DNA of 17,567 nucleotides from DATEZO01 sp035255485 (GTDB lineage: Bacteria; Pseudomonadota; Gammaproteobacteria; Burkholderiales; Burkholderiaceae_D), in NCBI GenBank assembly GCA_035255485.1, contig DATEZO010000260.1:1-17567 (forward strand). Reading direction: 5' to 3'. Within the stretch, counting starts at the first letter, position 1. Every line of letters starts with the position of its first letter. A model generated the notes under the pieces. That model made no database searches and was not told where the DNA came from. It saw nothing but the letters and a program-made list of their open reading frames with translations. The position numbers and the translations under genes are program-made. Positions 1-7,861 of this stretch are shown here, in pieces.

Positions 1-318
1 TCCGGAATTGTTGCCGCCAAGCGCAATTGGGTTGTCTCCGGCGGTGACGCGCGCATCGGTCCAGTACAGTTTTTGCTGCTCCAGTTCGTCGGATGCGAAA
101 TCATCAAGCGGACGCCAGAATGGGCCGGCCTCGAACACCACTACGGAAAAACCAGCTTCTGCCAGTTTGCAGGCGAGCGTGGCACCGCCGGCGCCGGAGC
201 CGACGATCGCAAAATCGACAGGCTCGTCATGTCCAAATTCGCGCATCGGCATCCAGCCGCCGGACTGAAACACATCCGGTGCGCGGCCTTGTTTTGCGCG
301 TAGCGCTTCCGCGCTCAT
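1..318 (-). CDS. GMC-family FAD-dependent dehydrogenase, N-terminal part
   Basis: Partial gene: the first 106 codons are present and the rest lies beyond the left edge. An N-terminal Rossmann FAD-binding fold is visible, with the GSGAGG dinucleotide loop at residues 40-45 followed by the acidic residue of FEAGP at about 63, which in this fold contacts the ribose of FAD. The GMC or gluconate 2-dehydrogenase large-subunit family oxidises sugars, sugar acids or alcohols using FAD. The preceding gene encodes a gluconate 2-dehydrogenase subunit-3-like partner, which supports the assignment. The start ATG overlaps the stop of that partner (ATGA), so translation is probably coupled. The N-terminus has no twin-arginine or Sec signal, so the enzyme appears to be cytoplasmic, unlike classical periplasmic gluconate dehydrogenases. 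The substrate cannot be told from this fragment. Confidence 0.85.
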   Translation of the reverse strand, partial: MSAEALRAKQGRAPDVFQSGGWMPMREFGHDEPVDFAIVGSGAGGATLACKLAEAGFSVVVFEAGPFWRPLDDFASDELEQQKLYWTDARVTAGDNPIALGGNNSG

Positions 319-911
319 CTGGCTTCCTTCGCTTCCCAGGCGTCGCGCTCGTCGAAGCCGAGGCGCACATAGCCACGCGGGCTGGCCGGTCCGCCAAAGC
401 CGATCTCGCTCCACGCGGCAGGATGGGAATAATAGATGCCGGCAGCAGTCTTGACCAATATGTCGATGAAGAAGCCCTGCGCCGGAACCGTGGTCCAGAT
501 GGCCGCATCGACTTGATTCCGTTCAATCGCGCGCAATAGCGCATCGCATGCTGTGGCATCCAGTCCAGCAAATCCGCATCCATGTCGCCGATGCGATTCC
601 AGGTCGATCGCTGCCAAGCCCGCCCGCCAGGCGTCGCGCATCGGGGGCATATTGTCGTTGCGGAACCCTTCGCCACGATTGCTCGACAACATATCGTCAA
701 TCCACGGCACGATCGGTATCGGCTGGGCGCGTTCCGGTTGTGGCATCACGCGCGCTACGATGGCTTCCAGCAAAGCCCACTCGTGTTGCGTAAAGAATCG
801 CCGTTCGGGAATGACATGCAGCCGCTCGGTCAGCACGCCGCGCGTTTTGTCATCGAAAGACGGGGTATCCCATTTGCCGAGCACGTCATAGTGTGGATAA
901 AGCATCTTCAC
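315..911 (-). CDS. gluconate 2-dehydrogenase subunit 3-like protein
   Basis: A 198-residue protein that resembles the small subunit (subunit 3) of membrane-bound gluconate 2-dehydrogenase. That family assists or stabilises a GMC-type FAD subunit. The recognisable part is the helical stretch around FFTQHEWALLEAIVARVMPQ (about residues 39-58) and the C-terminal YYSHPAAWSEIGFGGPASPRG region. Classical members carry a Tat signal; this one begins directly with a tyrosine-rich hydrophilic sequence and shows no signal peptide or TM segment. The start may be GTG at 911, which overlaps the upstream stop as GTGA, or ATG at 905; the overlap favours GTG. The 3' end overlaps the GMC gene by four bases. 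It lies between a membrane protein and the FAD enzyme and is probably part of the same complex. Confidence 0.8.
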   Translation of the reverse strand: MKMLYPHYDVLGKWDTPSFDDKTRGVLTERLHVIPERRFFTQHEWALLEAIVARVMPQPERAQPIPIVPWIDDMLSSNRGEGFRNDNMPPMRDAWRAGLAAIDLESHRRHGCGFAGLDATACDALLRAIERNQVDAAIWTTVPAQGFFIDILVKTAAGIYYSHPAAWSEIGFGGPASPRGYVRLGFDERDAWEAKEAR

Positions 912-1936
912 GAGTCTGTCCCCTTCCAGTTTTCATGCCGCGCCCGAAGGGACAGCGCGGCGAATCCTGCCAGCGCCAATGCGGTAAAGCTCGGCGGCGC
1001 GGACAATGGTGGGCCGCTCAGCACGTTCTGGCGGGTATTGCGCCAGCCCCCCATCTGCCGCGCGACGCCGTAGGCATGGAAGGCAACACCGGCAATCCCC
1101 AGCATGCCGGTCAACGCAAGCCATGCGCGGGTGAGCCATCCATGTCGCACCCGAGCCGGCGCAACGGTATCCGCAATCATCAACACTGACGCAATCGGCG
1201 GCACGGTCACTGGCAACCACATGAAAGGGTTGTGGAAGGCACCCCGAAAATGCAGCAGGCCAACTTCGCTCGAAGTGCCGGCTAGCCCGATCCCGGTCAG
1301 CGCCGACAGGATTTTCCCCGCAGGCACCCCGAGCAGGGACGGAGAGCTGCCAGCGGGAGTATCGCGCACGCGTTGCGCGGCGAGCCCGATCAAACCGGCC
1401 AGCGACAATGCCGCCGGCGCACCGATCGGTGCCGAATAAAACAGATTGAGCCAGCCGAGGCCGCCGGGGCGGCGCAAGACGTTGTACAGATGGAAGGCGA
1501 AACCGGCGGCGCCGACCGCCACTGCCGTGGCATAGATGCCGTCACGCGTCATTCTTGATCGGCCCGTAGTCGACGCGGCACTGCTGGCGCCCGCTATTAC
1601 CGTCATTAGCGATGCCAGCAGCGGCGTGATCATGCCGGGATTTTCAAAGTCGCCGCGATAGTGTTCGAGCGCGCTATCGGTAAGAACCGATGTCGCAAGC
1701 AACGCCGCTGAACCGTGCAATTCGCGCGCGGCGAACGACGCCGGCTCTACTAATGCCACCGCATCTGGATGCGGACCCGCATGTGGGGATGGTTTAGCCT
1801 GGATGGCTCGCTTCAGCTGGATCAGCCCGGCGACAGCGGCCAAGCCCAGTGTCGCCACGCCGAGCGACGTTGCGACGGTCGGGCCGGATGGCCGGTGATC
1901 CAGGCTGGCCGTGCGCCACGGCACCGGCGCAGTCAT
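908..1936 (-). CDS. multi-pass membrane protein with internal duplication, likely membrane partner of the GMC dehydrogenase
   Basis: A 342-residue, Ala/Gly/Leu-rich protein with about eight hydrophobic segments. I do not recognise a named family. It contains two related halves. Residues about 88-190 carry LEHYRGDFENP ... FHLYNVLRRPGG ... LFYSAPIGAPAALSLAGL, and residues about 225-332 carry LLHFRGAFHNP ... FHAYGVARQMGG ... VLSGPPLSAPPSFTALAL. Each half keeps two histidines at matching places (H92/H149 and H229/H287) beside predicted membrane helices. Its start overlaps the TPP-enzyme stop by one base (TAATG) and its end overlaps the subunit-3 gene (GTGA), so it belongs to that operon. In gluconate dehydrogenases the third component is a membrane cytochrome c; this protein has no CXXCH, so it may be a different anchor or electron acceptor. 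That role is inference. Confidence 0.85.
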   Translation of the reverse strand: MTAPVPWRTASLDHRPSGPTVATSLGVATLGLAAVAGLIQLKRAIQAKPSPHAGPHPDAVALVEPASFAARELHGSAALLATSVLTDSALEHYRGDFENPGMITPLLASLMTVIAGASSAASTTGRSRMTRDGIYATAVAVGAAGFAFHLYNVLRRPGGLGWLNLFYSAPIGAPAALSLAGLIGLAAQRVRDTPAGSSPSLLGVPAGKILSALTGIGLAGTSSEVGLLHFRGAFHNPFMWLPVTVPPIASVLMIADTVAPARVRHGWLTRAWLALTGMLGIAGVAFHAYGVARQMGGWRNTRQNVLSGPPLSAPPSFTALALAGFAALSLRARHENWKGTDS

Positions 1937-3723
1937 TATTCCTTGTCTCCAGGGATAATGCTGCTGAAGACTTGCTTGAGCGCGCCGGCAATCATGTGCC
2001 CTTCGCGCGGATCGCCTTTCACAATGGTCTCGGCAAATTTTTTCGCTTCCGCCAGCGTGATGTGTGACGGCAGCGGCGGCACCTCGGGGTCAGTCTTGAA
2101 TTCCAGCACGACCGGCCGGTCCGATGCCAACGCTGCTTCCCAGGCAGCACCGACATGTTGTTCCTGGTCGCAGAAAATGCCCGTCAAGCCAATCAATTCG
2201 CCAAACTTGTGATAAGGAACATTGGGAATCTGCTGCGTGGCTTCGAACTTCGGATCGCCTTCCATCACCCGTTGTTCCCACGTCACCTGATTCAAGTCTT
2301 CATTATTGAAGACGCATACAATCCATTGCGGCGTCGACCAGCGTTTCCAATACTTGGAGACCGTGATCAGCTCCGCCATATTGTTCATCTGCATGGCGCC
2401 GTCGCCCACCAGGGCGATTACCGGCCGGTCCGGATGCGCGAACTTGGCGGCAATCGCATAGGGAACGGCTGCGCCCATCGAGGCCAAGCCGCCGGAAAGC
2501 GAGCACATTTGGCCGTGACGAATCTTCAAGTCGCGCGCGTACCAGTTCGCGCATGAGCCGGAGTCACTGGTAATAATGGCCCGGTCAGGCGTACGGGGCG
2601 ACAATTCCCTGACCACTCGTTGGGGATTGATCGGATGCGCGATTTGCAGCGCACGGTTTTCCATCGTCGTCCACCAGTCGTCGACATGCTTTGCGATGTG
2701 CCTGCGCCAGGATAGGTCGGTTTTTTGATCCAGCAAAGGGATCAGCGCGCGCAGCGTTTCGGCCGCATCTCCATGCAGATTCACTTCGGCCGGATAGCGG
2801 ATGCTCAACATGCCCGGATCGATATCGATCTGTACTCCGCGCGCATTGCCTTCTTTCGGCAAGAATTCGGTATAGGGGAAGCCGGAGCCGATCATCAGCA
2901 GCGTGTCGCATTTCATCATCATGTCGTAGCTCGGCTCGGTGCCCAGATAGCCGATCGAGCCGGTCACCCACGGCAAGTCGTCCGGCAACACGGCCTTTCC
3001 AAGCAAGGCCTTTGCGGCGCCCGCACCGAGCCTATCCGCGACGGCAATCACTTCCGCCGTGGCACCGAGCGCACCTGCGCCCACCAGGATGGCCACTTTT
3101 TTGCCGGCGTTCAGCACCTCGGCCGCACGCTGCAGGTCGGTCTCATAGGGAAGCACCTTCGGCTTGCTATAGCCGATTCCGGACAACACCGCGCCATGAT
3201 GGCGCGGCGGATCTTCATACGGGAGATCCTGTAGATCGCCCGGCAGAATGAGAACGGCGACGCCATTGCGCGCAATGGCTATCCGTATGCCGCGGTCCAC
3301 CATATGGCGCACTTGCGCCGGCGCTTCCGCTTCCTGCACATAGTCGGCCACATCCGAAAACATCCGGTCGAGATTCAATTCCTGCTGATAATGCGCGCCG
3401 CGCGCCGTGCGCGGAGCCTGGCCGCTGATGGCCAGGACCGGCATGTGGTCCATCTTCGCGTCATACAGCCCGGTGATCAGATGCGACGCACCCGGCCCGC
3501 CAGTCGACAGGCATACGCCAAGTTCGCCAGTGAATTTGGCATAGGCGGACGCCATGAACGCCGCCATTTCCTCGTGGCGCACCTGGATGAATTCAATCTT
3601 GTGCTTAGCACGGTCGAGCGCGCCAAGCACGCCATTGATGCCGTCACCGGGATAACCGAAGATGCGGCGCACGCCCCATTCGTACAAACGTTCAACAAAG
3701 AAATCGCCAACGGTTTTGCTCAT
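1936..3723 (-). CDS. thiamine-pyrophosphate-requiring enzyme, pyruvate oxidase/dehydrogenase-like
   Basis: A 595-residue protein with the three-domain plan of the pyruvate oxidase, PoxB and acetolactate synthase superfamily. The N-terminal pyrimidine-binding domain holds the catalytic Glu in RHEEMAAF (residues 49-56). A middle domain spans about 190-330. The C-terminal domain has the TPP/Mg motif starting GDG at 440-442 and ending NN about 30 residues later. The segment GELGVCLSTGGPGASHLITG is typical of the pyruvate oxidase branch. The family converts pyruvate (or another 2-oxo acid) to a decarboxylated product, passing electrons to FAD and quinone or O2. I see no C-terminal lipid-binding peptide that would confirm a PoxB-type quinone enzyme. 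The upstream sequence GCGAG is a modest ribosome site. It is the first gene of the operon that continues with the membrane protein, subunit 3 and GMC genes. Confidence 0.88.
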   Translation of the reverse strand: MSKTVGDFFVERLYEWGVRRIFGYPGDGINGVLGALDRAKHKIEFIQVRHEEMAAFMASAYAKFTGELGVCLSTGGPGASHLITGLYDAKMDHMPVLAISGQAPRTARGAHYQQELNLDRMFSDVADYVQEAEAPAQVRHMVDRGIRIAIARNGVAVLILPGDLQDLPYEDPPRHHGAVLSGIGYSKPKVLPYETDLQRAAEVLNAGKKVAILVGAGALGATAEVIAVADRLGAGAAKALLGKAVLPDDLPWVTGSIGYLGTEPSYDMMMKCDTLLMIGSGFPYTEFLPKEGNARGVQIDIDPGMLSIRYPAEVNLHGDAAETLRALIPLLDQKTDLSWRRHIAKHVDDWWTTMENRALQIAHPINPQRVVRELSPRTPDRAIITSDSGSCANWYARDLKIRHGQMCSLSGGLASMGAAVPYAIAAKFAHPDRPVIALVGDGAMQMNNMAELITVSKYWKRWSTPQWIVCVFNNEDLNQVTWEQRVMEGDPKFEATQQIPNVPYHKFGELIGLTGIFCDQEQHVGAAWEAALASDRPVVLEFKTDPEVPPLPSHITLAEAKKFAETIVKGDPREGHMIAGALKQVFSSIIPGDKE

Positions 3724-3789
3724 GTTGAACTCGCTTTCTGAAGGACGGATTGGATCAAATTGTGCTTCGCGCTGTTTGCGTACATGTTT

Positions 3790-3981
3790 TCAACTGCATC
3801 CTGGACTGATGCACGAGTCGTCCACTGCCAGTTGAAACGCAGACAACTGTTCATAACCGTGGCCCGTCACCGCCACCATGTCGCAGTCGTGCACTTCGCC
3901 ATAACCGGCAATGTCGATCCCAGGTTCGACGTTTAACGTGGAATGAATGGCAGAAAGCCTCTGTGCGCGACCGGAAGCCAT
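3790..3981 (-). CDS. possible small protein of unknown function
   Basis: A 63-codon open frame in the roughly 300-base gap between the SDR gene and the TPP-enzyme gene, on the same strand. It starts with ATG at 3981. The middle of the product (GYGEVHDCDMVAVTGHGYEQ) is acidic and its codons look like those of the neighbouring genes, but there is only a weak GAG upstream as a ribosome site. I recognise no domain. It could be a real short gene or a chance frame in an untranslated spacer. Confidence 0.3.
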   Translation of the reverse strand: MASGRAQRLSAIHSTLNVEPGIDIAGYGEVHDCDMVAVTGHGYEQLSAFQLAVDDSCISPGCS

Positions 3982-4021
3982 ATCTGTATTCTCAACACCA
4001 CTTCCGGCTGATCGGTCAACG

Positions 4022-5050
4022 TTAGGATGCGCTCGTCGAGACCCGCACTCTTGCGTTGTCTCGACGAAGTCGCGAGCGTAGGAACAGTCCGAGCGCCAAG
4101 CCGCCGGCTAGCAGCCAGGTGCGGTTCATGCTGGCCCATAGTTCGACGCTGTGGCGACGTGCGCCTTGATCGAAAGCGCCATGCGCCGAATAGGGTCCTG
4201 GCACCGGCTGCCACAGATTGGAGGGGCGGTCCGGCGGAATGGGCTGTTGCGTCTGCTGCCCCTTGAACCCGGTACGCGCGAGATACCGGTCAAGCAGATG
4301 CGGGATGAACTTTTCACCGATGATGGCCAGCAAAGACGGCATGCCCACGACTACCTCGGCACGGCGGGAATGGGCCGCCCAGTAGATCGCACGGGCCGCG
4401 ACTTCCGGCTGGTAGTACTTCCCCATCGGTTTGGGATGGTGGTCGAGGGTGGTCTTGCACCAGTCGAACTGCGGCGTATTCACACCCGGCATGTCGAGAA
4501 TGACGAGATGTACCTTGCTCTTGTCATGCTCCAGTTCAGTCCGGACGGACTGAGTAAATCCCTTCATCGCGTGCTTGGCGCCGCAATAAGGCGACTGCAA
4601 TGGAATGGAGCGATAGGCGAGCGCGGAGCCGACCTGCACGATGGTGCCGCGGTCGCGCGGTCGCATTCTTTTCAGAGCGGCCATCGTACCCCAGACGAAC
4701 CCGTGATATGTCACGTCGGTGACGCGCCGGTAATCTTCCGGCTCGATTTCATCGAAGGGTGCCAAGATTGTGGCCATCGCATCGTTAATCCAGATGTCGA
4801 TGGGGCCAAGTTCGCGTTCCACGCGTTCTGCGGCGGCTTCCACCTGTGCATAATCTGCCATGTCGGTCGGAATCGCGATTGCCTTGCCGCCAAGCTGTTC
4901 GACTTCCGCCCGCGCAGCTTCAAGCCGTTCGTGGTCGCGTGCTAGCAGGGCAATCGAAGCGCCGTGTCTCGCAAATTCCTGCACCGCCGCGCGACCGATG
5001 CCGGCCGTAGCGCCGGTAATGACTACAACTTCTGGACGACCATTTTTCAT
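4022..5050 (-). CDS. short-chain dehydrogenase/reductase (SDR) with C-terminal membrane helix
   Basis: A 342-residue classical-type SDR. The NAD(P) loop TGATAGIG is at residues 12-19, the structural Asn is in the IND segment at about 89, and the catalytic triad is S142, Y155 and K159 (SPYCGAK). The family carries out NAD(P)-dependent oxidation or reduction of hydroxyl and keto groups; the substrate is not evident. The protein is about 90 residues longer than a typical 250-residue SDR. The extension includes a Pro/Gln-rich linker (265-290) and a hydrophobic segment TWLLAGGLALGLFL (311-324) followed by Arg residues, suggesting a C-terminal membrane anchor. The frame is open upstream to 5200, but ATG at 5050 is preceded by GGGGA at a good distance and begins exactly at the Rossmann fold, so I use it. 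It may share a transcript with the TPP-enzyme operon downstream. Confidence 0.9.
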   Translation of the reverse strand: MKNGRPEVVVITGATAGIGRAAVQEFARHGASIALLARDHERLEAARAEVEQLGGKAIAIPTDMADYAQVEAAAERVERELGPIDIWINDAMATILAPFDEIEPEDYRRVTDVTYHGFVWGTMAALKRMRPRDRGTIVQVGSALAYRSIPLQSPYCGAKHAMKGFTQSVRTELEHDKSKVHLVILDMPGVNTPQFDWCKTTLDHHPKPMGKYYQPEVAARAIYWAAHSRRAEVVVGMPSLLAIIGEKFIPHLLDRYLARTGFKGQQTQQPIPPDRPSNLWQPVPGPYSAHGAFDQGARRHSVELWASMNRTWLLAGGLALGLFLRSRLRRDNARVRVSTSAS

Positions 5051-5546
5051 TATGTCCCCACACGTTGGAGCGAAATTCCTGTCGATACTATGCTCGGCTA
5101 AATAATCGCAACTTCGACCATTCACCAATGCAACGTGAGGATGGCAAGAAGGTACCCCTGTCGGGAATACCCTTTTTGGGCCTGTGCAGCCCACACTCAC
5201 ATGCTATTTTTGATAAAGGCGACGGGCCGAAAGTTCGGAAATATTTGTATAAATATATTTAGGCGCCCTAGGACGGAGCTGATCCCACAGTACCTTGATG
5301 CAATTGAGGAGCTGATTGCAACCATCCGCTATGCAGCTTCTCGGTAATTCACTTCAATGCTGATGCTTTGGCGATGCGGAACAATAAGTTTCAAAACGTG
5401 CAAATGACCGGTTAATTCGATGCCAACTTTTCTCCCGTCCCAGCAATGGAGAGCTCAGCAATGCGTAGCAACTCCCTTCGACTGGCGTTAAACATAGCAG
5501 TCATTTGCTTGAACCGAAGACGACAAAACGCCTGCATGGTGCAGTG
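5051..5546. other. intergenic region between the SDR gene and the end of the oxidase operon
   Basis: About 500 bases with no convincing gene. It must hold the promoter of the minus-strand SDR gene and the 3' end of the long oxidase/glycosidase transcript. It includes an AT-rich patch near 5239-5262. Short frames here have no ribosome site or recognisable product. I found no clear -35/-10 pair. Confidence 0.5.
5532..5544 (-). terminator. weak hairpin after the glycosidase stop
   Basis: Read on the minus strand, CTGCA-CCA-TGCAG forms a 5-bp stem two bases past the stop codon of the debranching-enzyme gene, followed by GCGTTTTG. The stem is short and the T run is poor, so this is at best a weak terminator of the cox-glycosidase operon. 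Confidence 0.25.
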
Positions 5547-7778
5547 TCATTCGAGAATCACATCAAGATGACCGGCGCATTCGTGCTCTACTGCGACATT
5601 GCCGCGCTTGTTTCGCTTGAACCTGACTTCGGCCACGGCATCCCCGACACGTAGCCGTTTAAGTGTCAACTCATGCACGGATTCGGGAAGCTCGGGACGC
5701 GATATATGCAGGGAGTGATTGAAGGCGTCGGGCCTAAGCCCGAGCGCGGATTCGATCATGAACGGTACAGCGCCAGCGGCCCAGGCCTGAGGATGGCACG
5801 CTACCGGGTAACGGACGGGGACGGAAAACTCCTGGCGTGAAAACCCGGCGAACACTTCCGGCAGCCGTCCATGCGGGAAATGTACTGCTGCATCGACGAT
5901 TCCGTCGATCACCCGGGAAAGATGACTGAGGCATCCATAGCGGCGAAATCCGGCCACGGCAATCGCGTTATCGTGCGGCCATACTGTCCCATCGTGATAG
6001 CCAAGTGGGTTGAATCTGCGCTCACGCGACGACAAGGTGCGTATGCCCCAGCCGCTGAACATATCTTCCCGCATCAGACGCTCGGCCGTCTTCAATGCGC
6101 GCTCGGGTGTTGCGATGCCGGTCCACAGCGCATGCCCGGGGTTGGAGGAGACGACCGCTGCAGGCTGATTACCCTTTTGCAGGGCCAACGCGTACGTTTC
6201 GAGATCGTCCATCCAGAAGTCGCGTTGGAAACGGGCGCATAGTTCCTCGGCTTCCTTCCCGAGTCGGTCGGCGGTGGCCGAATCGCCAATGCGGCGATAA
6301 AGGGTAGCCATCGCTTTTTTTGCCATGTAAACGTAGCCCTGAACCTCCACCAACGCGATCGGCGGCGTCGCCAGGCTGCCGTCGCAATTCATGATCGAGT
6401 CGCCGGAATCCTTCCAGCCCTGGTTCGTGAGACCGCTGCCGGACAGGGTTGCGTATGTCAGGTAGCCTGATCCGCTTTGAGCGATCACGTGGTCGATCCA
6501 AGACAGTGCCGCCTGCACATGCGGCTCAAGTTCCGTGAACAGATCAAGGCGGCCGGTCCACTCGGCATGCCGTGCGAGCAGGATGAGGAACAGCGGCGTC
6601 GCATCGACCGTGCCGTAGTACGGCGTTTGCGGAATCTCGTCGAGGTGCGCCATCTCGCCGACGCGCAGCTCGTGCATGATTTTTCCCGGCTCTTCGTCGC
6701 GCCAGTGGTCCTCTCGCGTTCCCTGGAATGACGCCAGAAGCCGCAGAGTATCCTCGGCCCGCCCAGGCAGGAACGCCAGCGTCTCAAGCGCCGAAATAAT
6801 CGCGTCGCGACCGAACAGCGTCACATACCACGGCACACCCGCGGAAAAGTATCGATGTCCGTGCATCGGCGTGCTGAGCAAATGTAGGTCGCGCAGTGAC
6901 TGATCCACGACACGATTGAGGCGCGGATCGTCCGAGTCCAATCGCGTGGCATTTTTCAGCCATTCACCACTCGCCTGGTTATGTGCTTGCCGTACGCGCT
7001 TGAAATCGTCGTCGTGCTCATCCTGCGAGGCGGGCATGCGCGGTGCTCGACGCTGGCTGTCATTTGGTGACTCGCTGATATGCAATGAGCATCGGATCGT
7101 CGCGGTGGCATGCGGCGCGATCGACAGATTGAACTCCGCTGTCGTGTCCGTCGTCTGGTGCGGCGCCGGGTGGAATAGCGCGGAAAGCGAGCGGCGCACC
7201 TTGTCGGCACCTTCGTACTCGAAATGCAGCGCCGAATTCTCCCACCGTGTCGGCTCCAGTTTTCCGCGCTTCTTCGGCGGAGCGCCGCGCACAGCGAATA
7301 TCGGCTCAAATTTGCAACGTAGACGAATCGTGAGCGGCAGGTCGACTGGTTTGACTCCAAAATTGCTGAACGCGATGCTGTCATGCAGTGCGCATGTGTT
7401 CGCGTCGAGCGTGCGCTCCCATTTGATGCCGATACTTTCCTTTTCCAGCAGATCATTGCCTGCAGTTTTGACGTCGCGATTGGTCAGCACGAAGGTGGCC
7501 GATGATCCTTCCACCGCAGTCGATGCCAACCGGTCGGCCGTCATGCCGTCCAGTCGCAGTTCATAGCCGTTCAGATAGCGGCAGTCATGATAGTAGAAGC
7601 CAAGGCCGTTCGACCCGTCGAATGGTACGTCGCCGTTCGCTTCGCATAGGAAGAAGAGTTCGTCGCTTTTGATGACGATGGCGTGGGCGATACTGGAAGT
7701 TGTTGAGGAGCGGCCGTGCTGAACGATACGGCGGCTTCCTGCTTCGTGCCGTATGTCTTCATGAGTTTTTCTAGACAT
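5547..7778 (-). CDS. glycogen-debranching-type amylo-alpha-1,6-glucosidase
   Basis: A 743-residue protein from the chosen start. The N-terminal part (about 30-230) matches the bacterial N-terminal domain of glycogen debranching enzymes (GDE_N_bis type), with phrases like SDELFFLCEANGDVP and GLGFYYHDCRYLNGYELRLDG. The C-terminal part is the (alpha/alpha)6-barrel glucosidase domain, with GVPWYVTLFGRDAIIS (D325 in GRD), NQGWKDSGDS and GTVWPHDNAIA. Known relatives hydrolyse alpha-1,6 branches of glycogen or related glucans; there is no signal peptide, so it should be cytosolic. The frame stays open upstream. ATG at 7778 has a strong AAGGAAGAG ribosome site, whereas ATG at 7865 overlaps the cytochrome stop as ATGA but has no such site and adds 29 residues. 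It is the last gene of an oxidase operon, an unexpected place for a glucan enzyme. Confidence 0.88.
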   Translation of the reverse strand: MSRKTHEDIRHEAGSRRIVQHGRSSTTSSIAHAIVIKSDELFFLCEANGDVPFDGSNGLGFYYHDCRYLNGYELRLDGMTADRLASTAVEGSSATFVLTNRDVKTAGNDLLEKESIGIKWERTLDANTCALHDSIAFSNFGVKPVDLPLTIRLRCKFEPIFAVRGAPPKKRGKLEPTRWENSALHFEYEGADKVRRSLSALFHPAPHQTTDTTAEFNLSIAPHATATIRCSLHISESPNDSQRRAPRMPASQDEHDDDFKRVRQAHNQASGEWLKNATRLDSDDPRLNRVVDQSLRDLHLLSTPMHGHRYFSAGVPWYVTLFGRDAIISALETLAFLPGRAEDTLRLLASFQGTREDHWRDEEPGKIMHELRVGEMAHLDEIPQTPYYGTVDATPLFLILLARHAEWTGRLDLFTELEPHVQAALSWIDHVIAQSGSGYLTYATLSGSGLTNQGWKDSGDSIMNCDGSLATPPIALVEVQGYVYMAKKAMATLYRRIGDSATADRLGKEAEELCARFQRDFWMDDLETYALALQKGNQPAAVVSSNPGHALWTGIATPERALKTAERLMREDMFSGWGIRTLSSRERRFNPLGYHDGTVWPHDNAIAVAGFRRYGCLSHLSRVIDGIVDAAVHFPHGRLPEVFAGFSRQEFSVPVRYPVACHPQAWAAGAVPFMIESALGLRPDAFNHSLHISRPELPESVHELTLKRLRVGDAVAEVRFKRNKRGNVAVEHECAGHLDVILE

Positions 7779-7861
7779 TTCTCTTCCTTCAGTTTTTCCA
7801 GGGGCCTGCATGAAAAGGGGTTTTGTGAGCTCCGCTTGTTTCCTGTCCGATATGTCCACGC

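Noticed and set aside
315..539. Plus-strand open frames opposite the dehydrogenase subunit genes
   Set aside because: They are Arg/Pro-rich shadows of well-supported minus-strand genes and show no ribosome site or family resemblance.
4151..4945. 264-codon plus-strand frame opposite the SDR gene
   Set aside because: The minus strand encodes a clear SDR with TGxxxGxG and YxxxK motifs; the plus frame is a by-product of its codon use.
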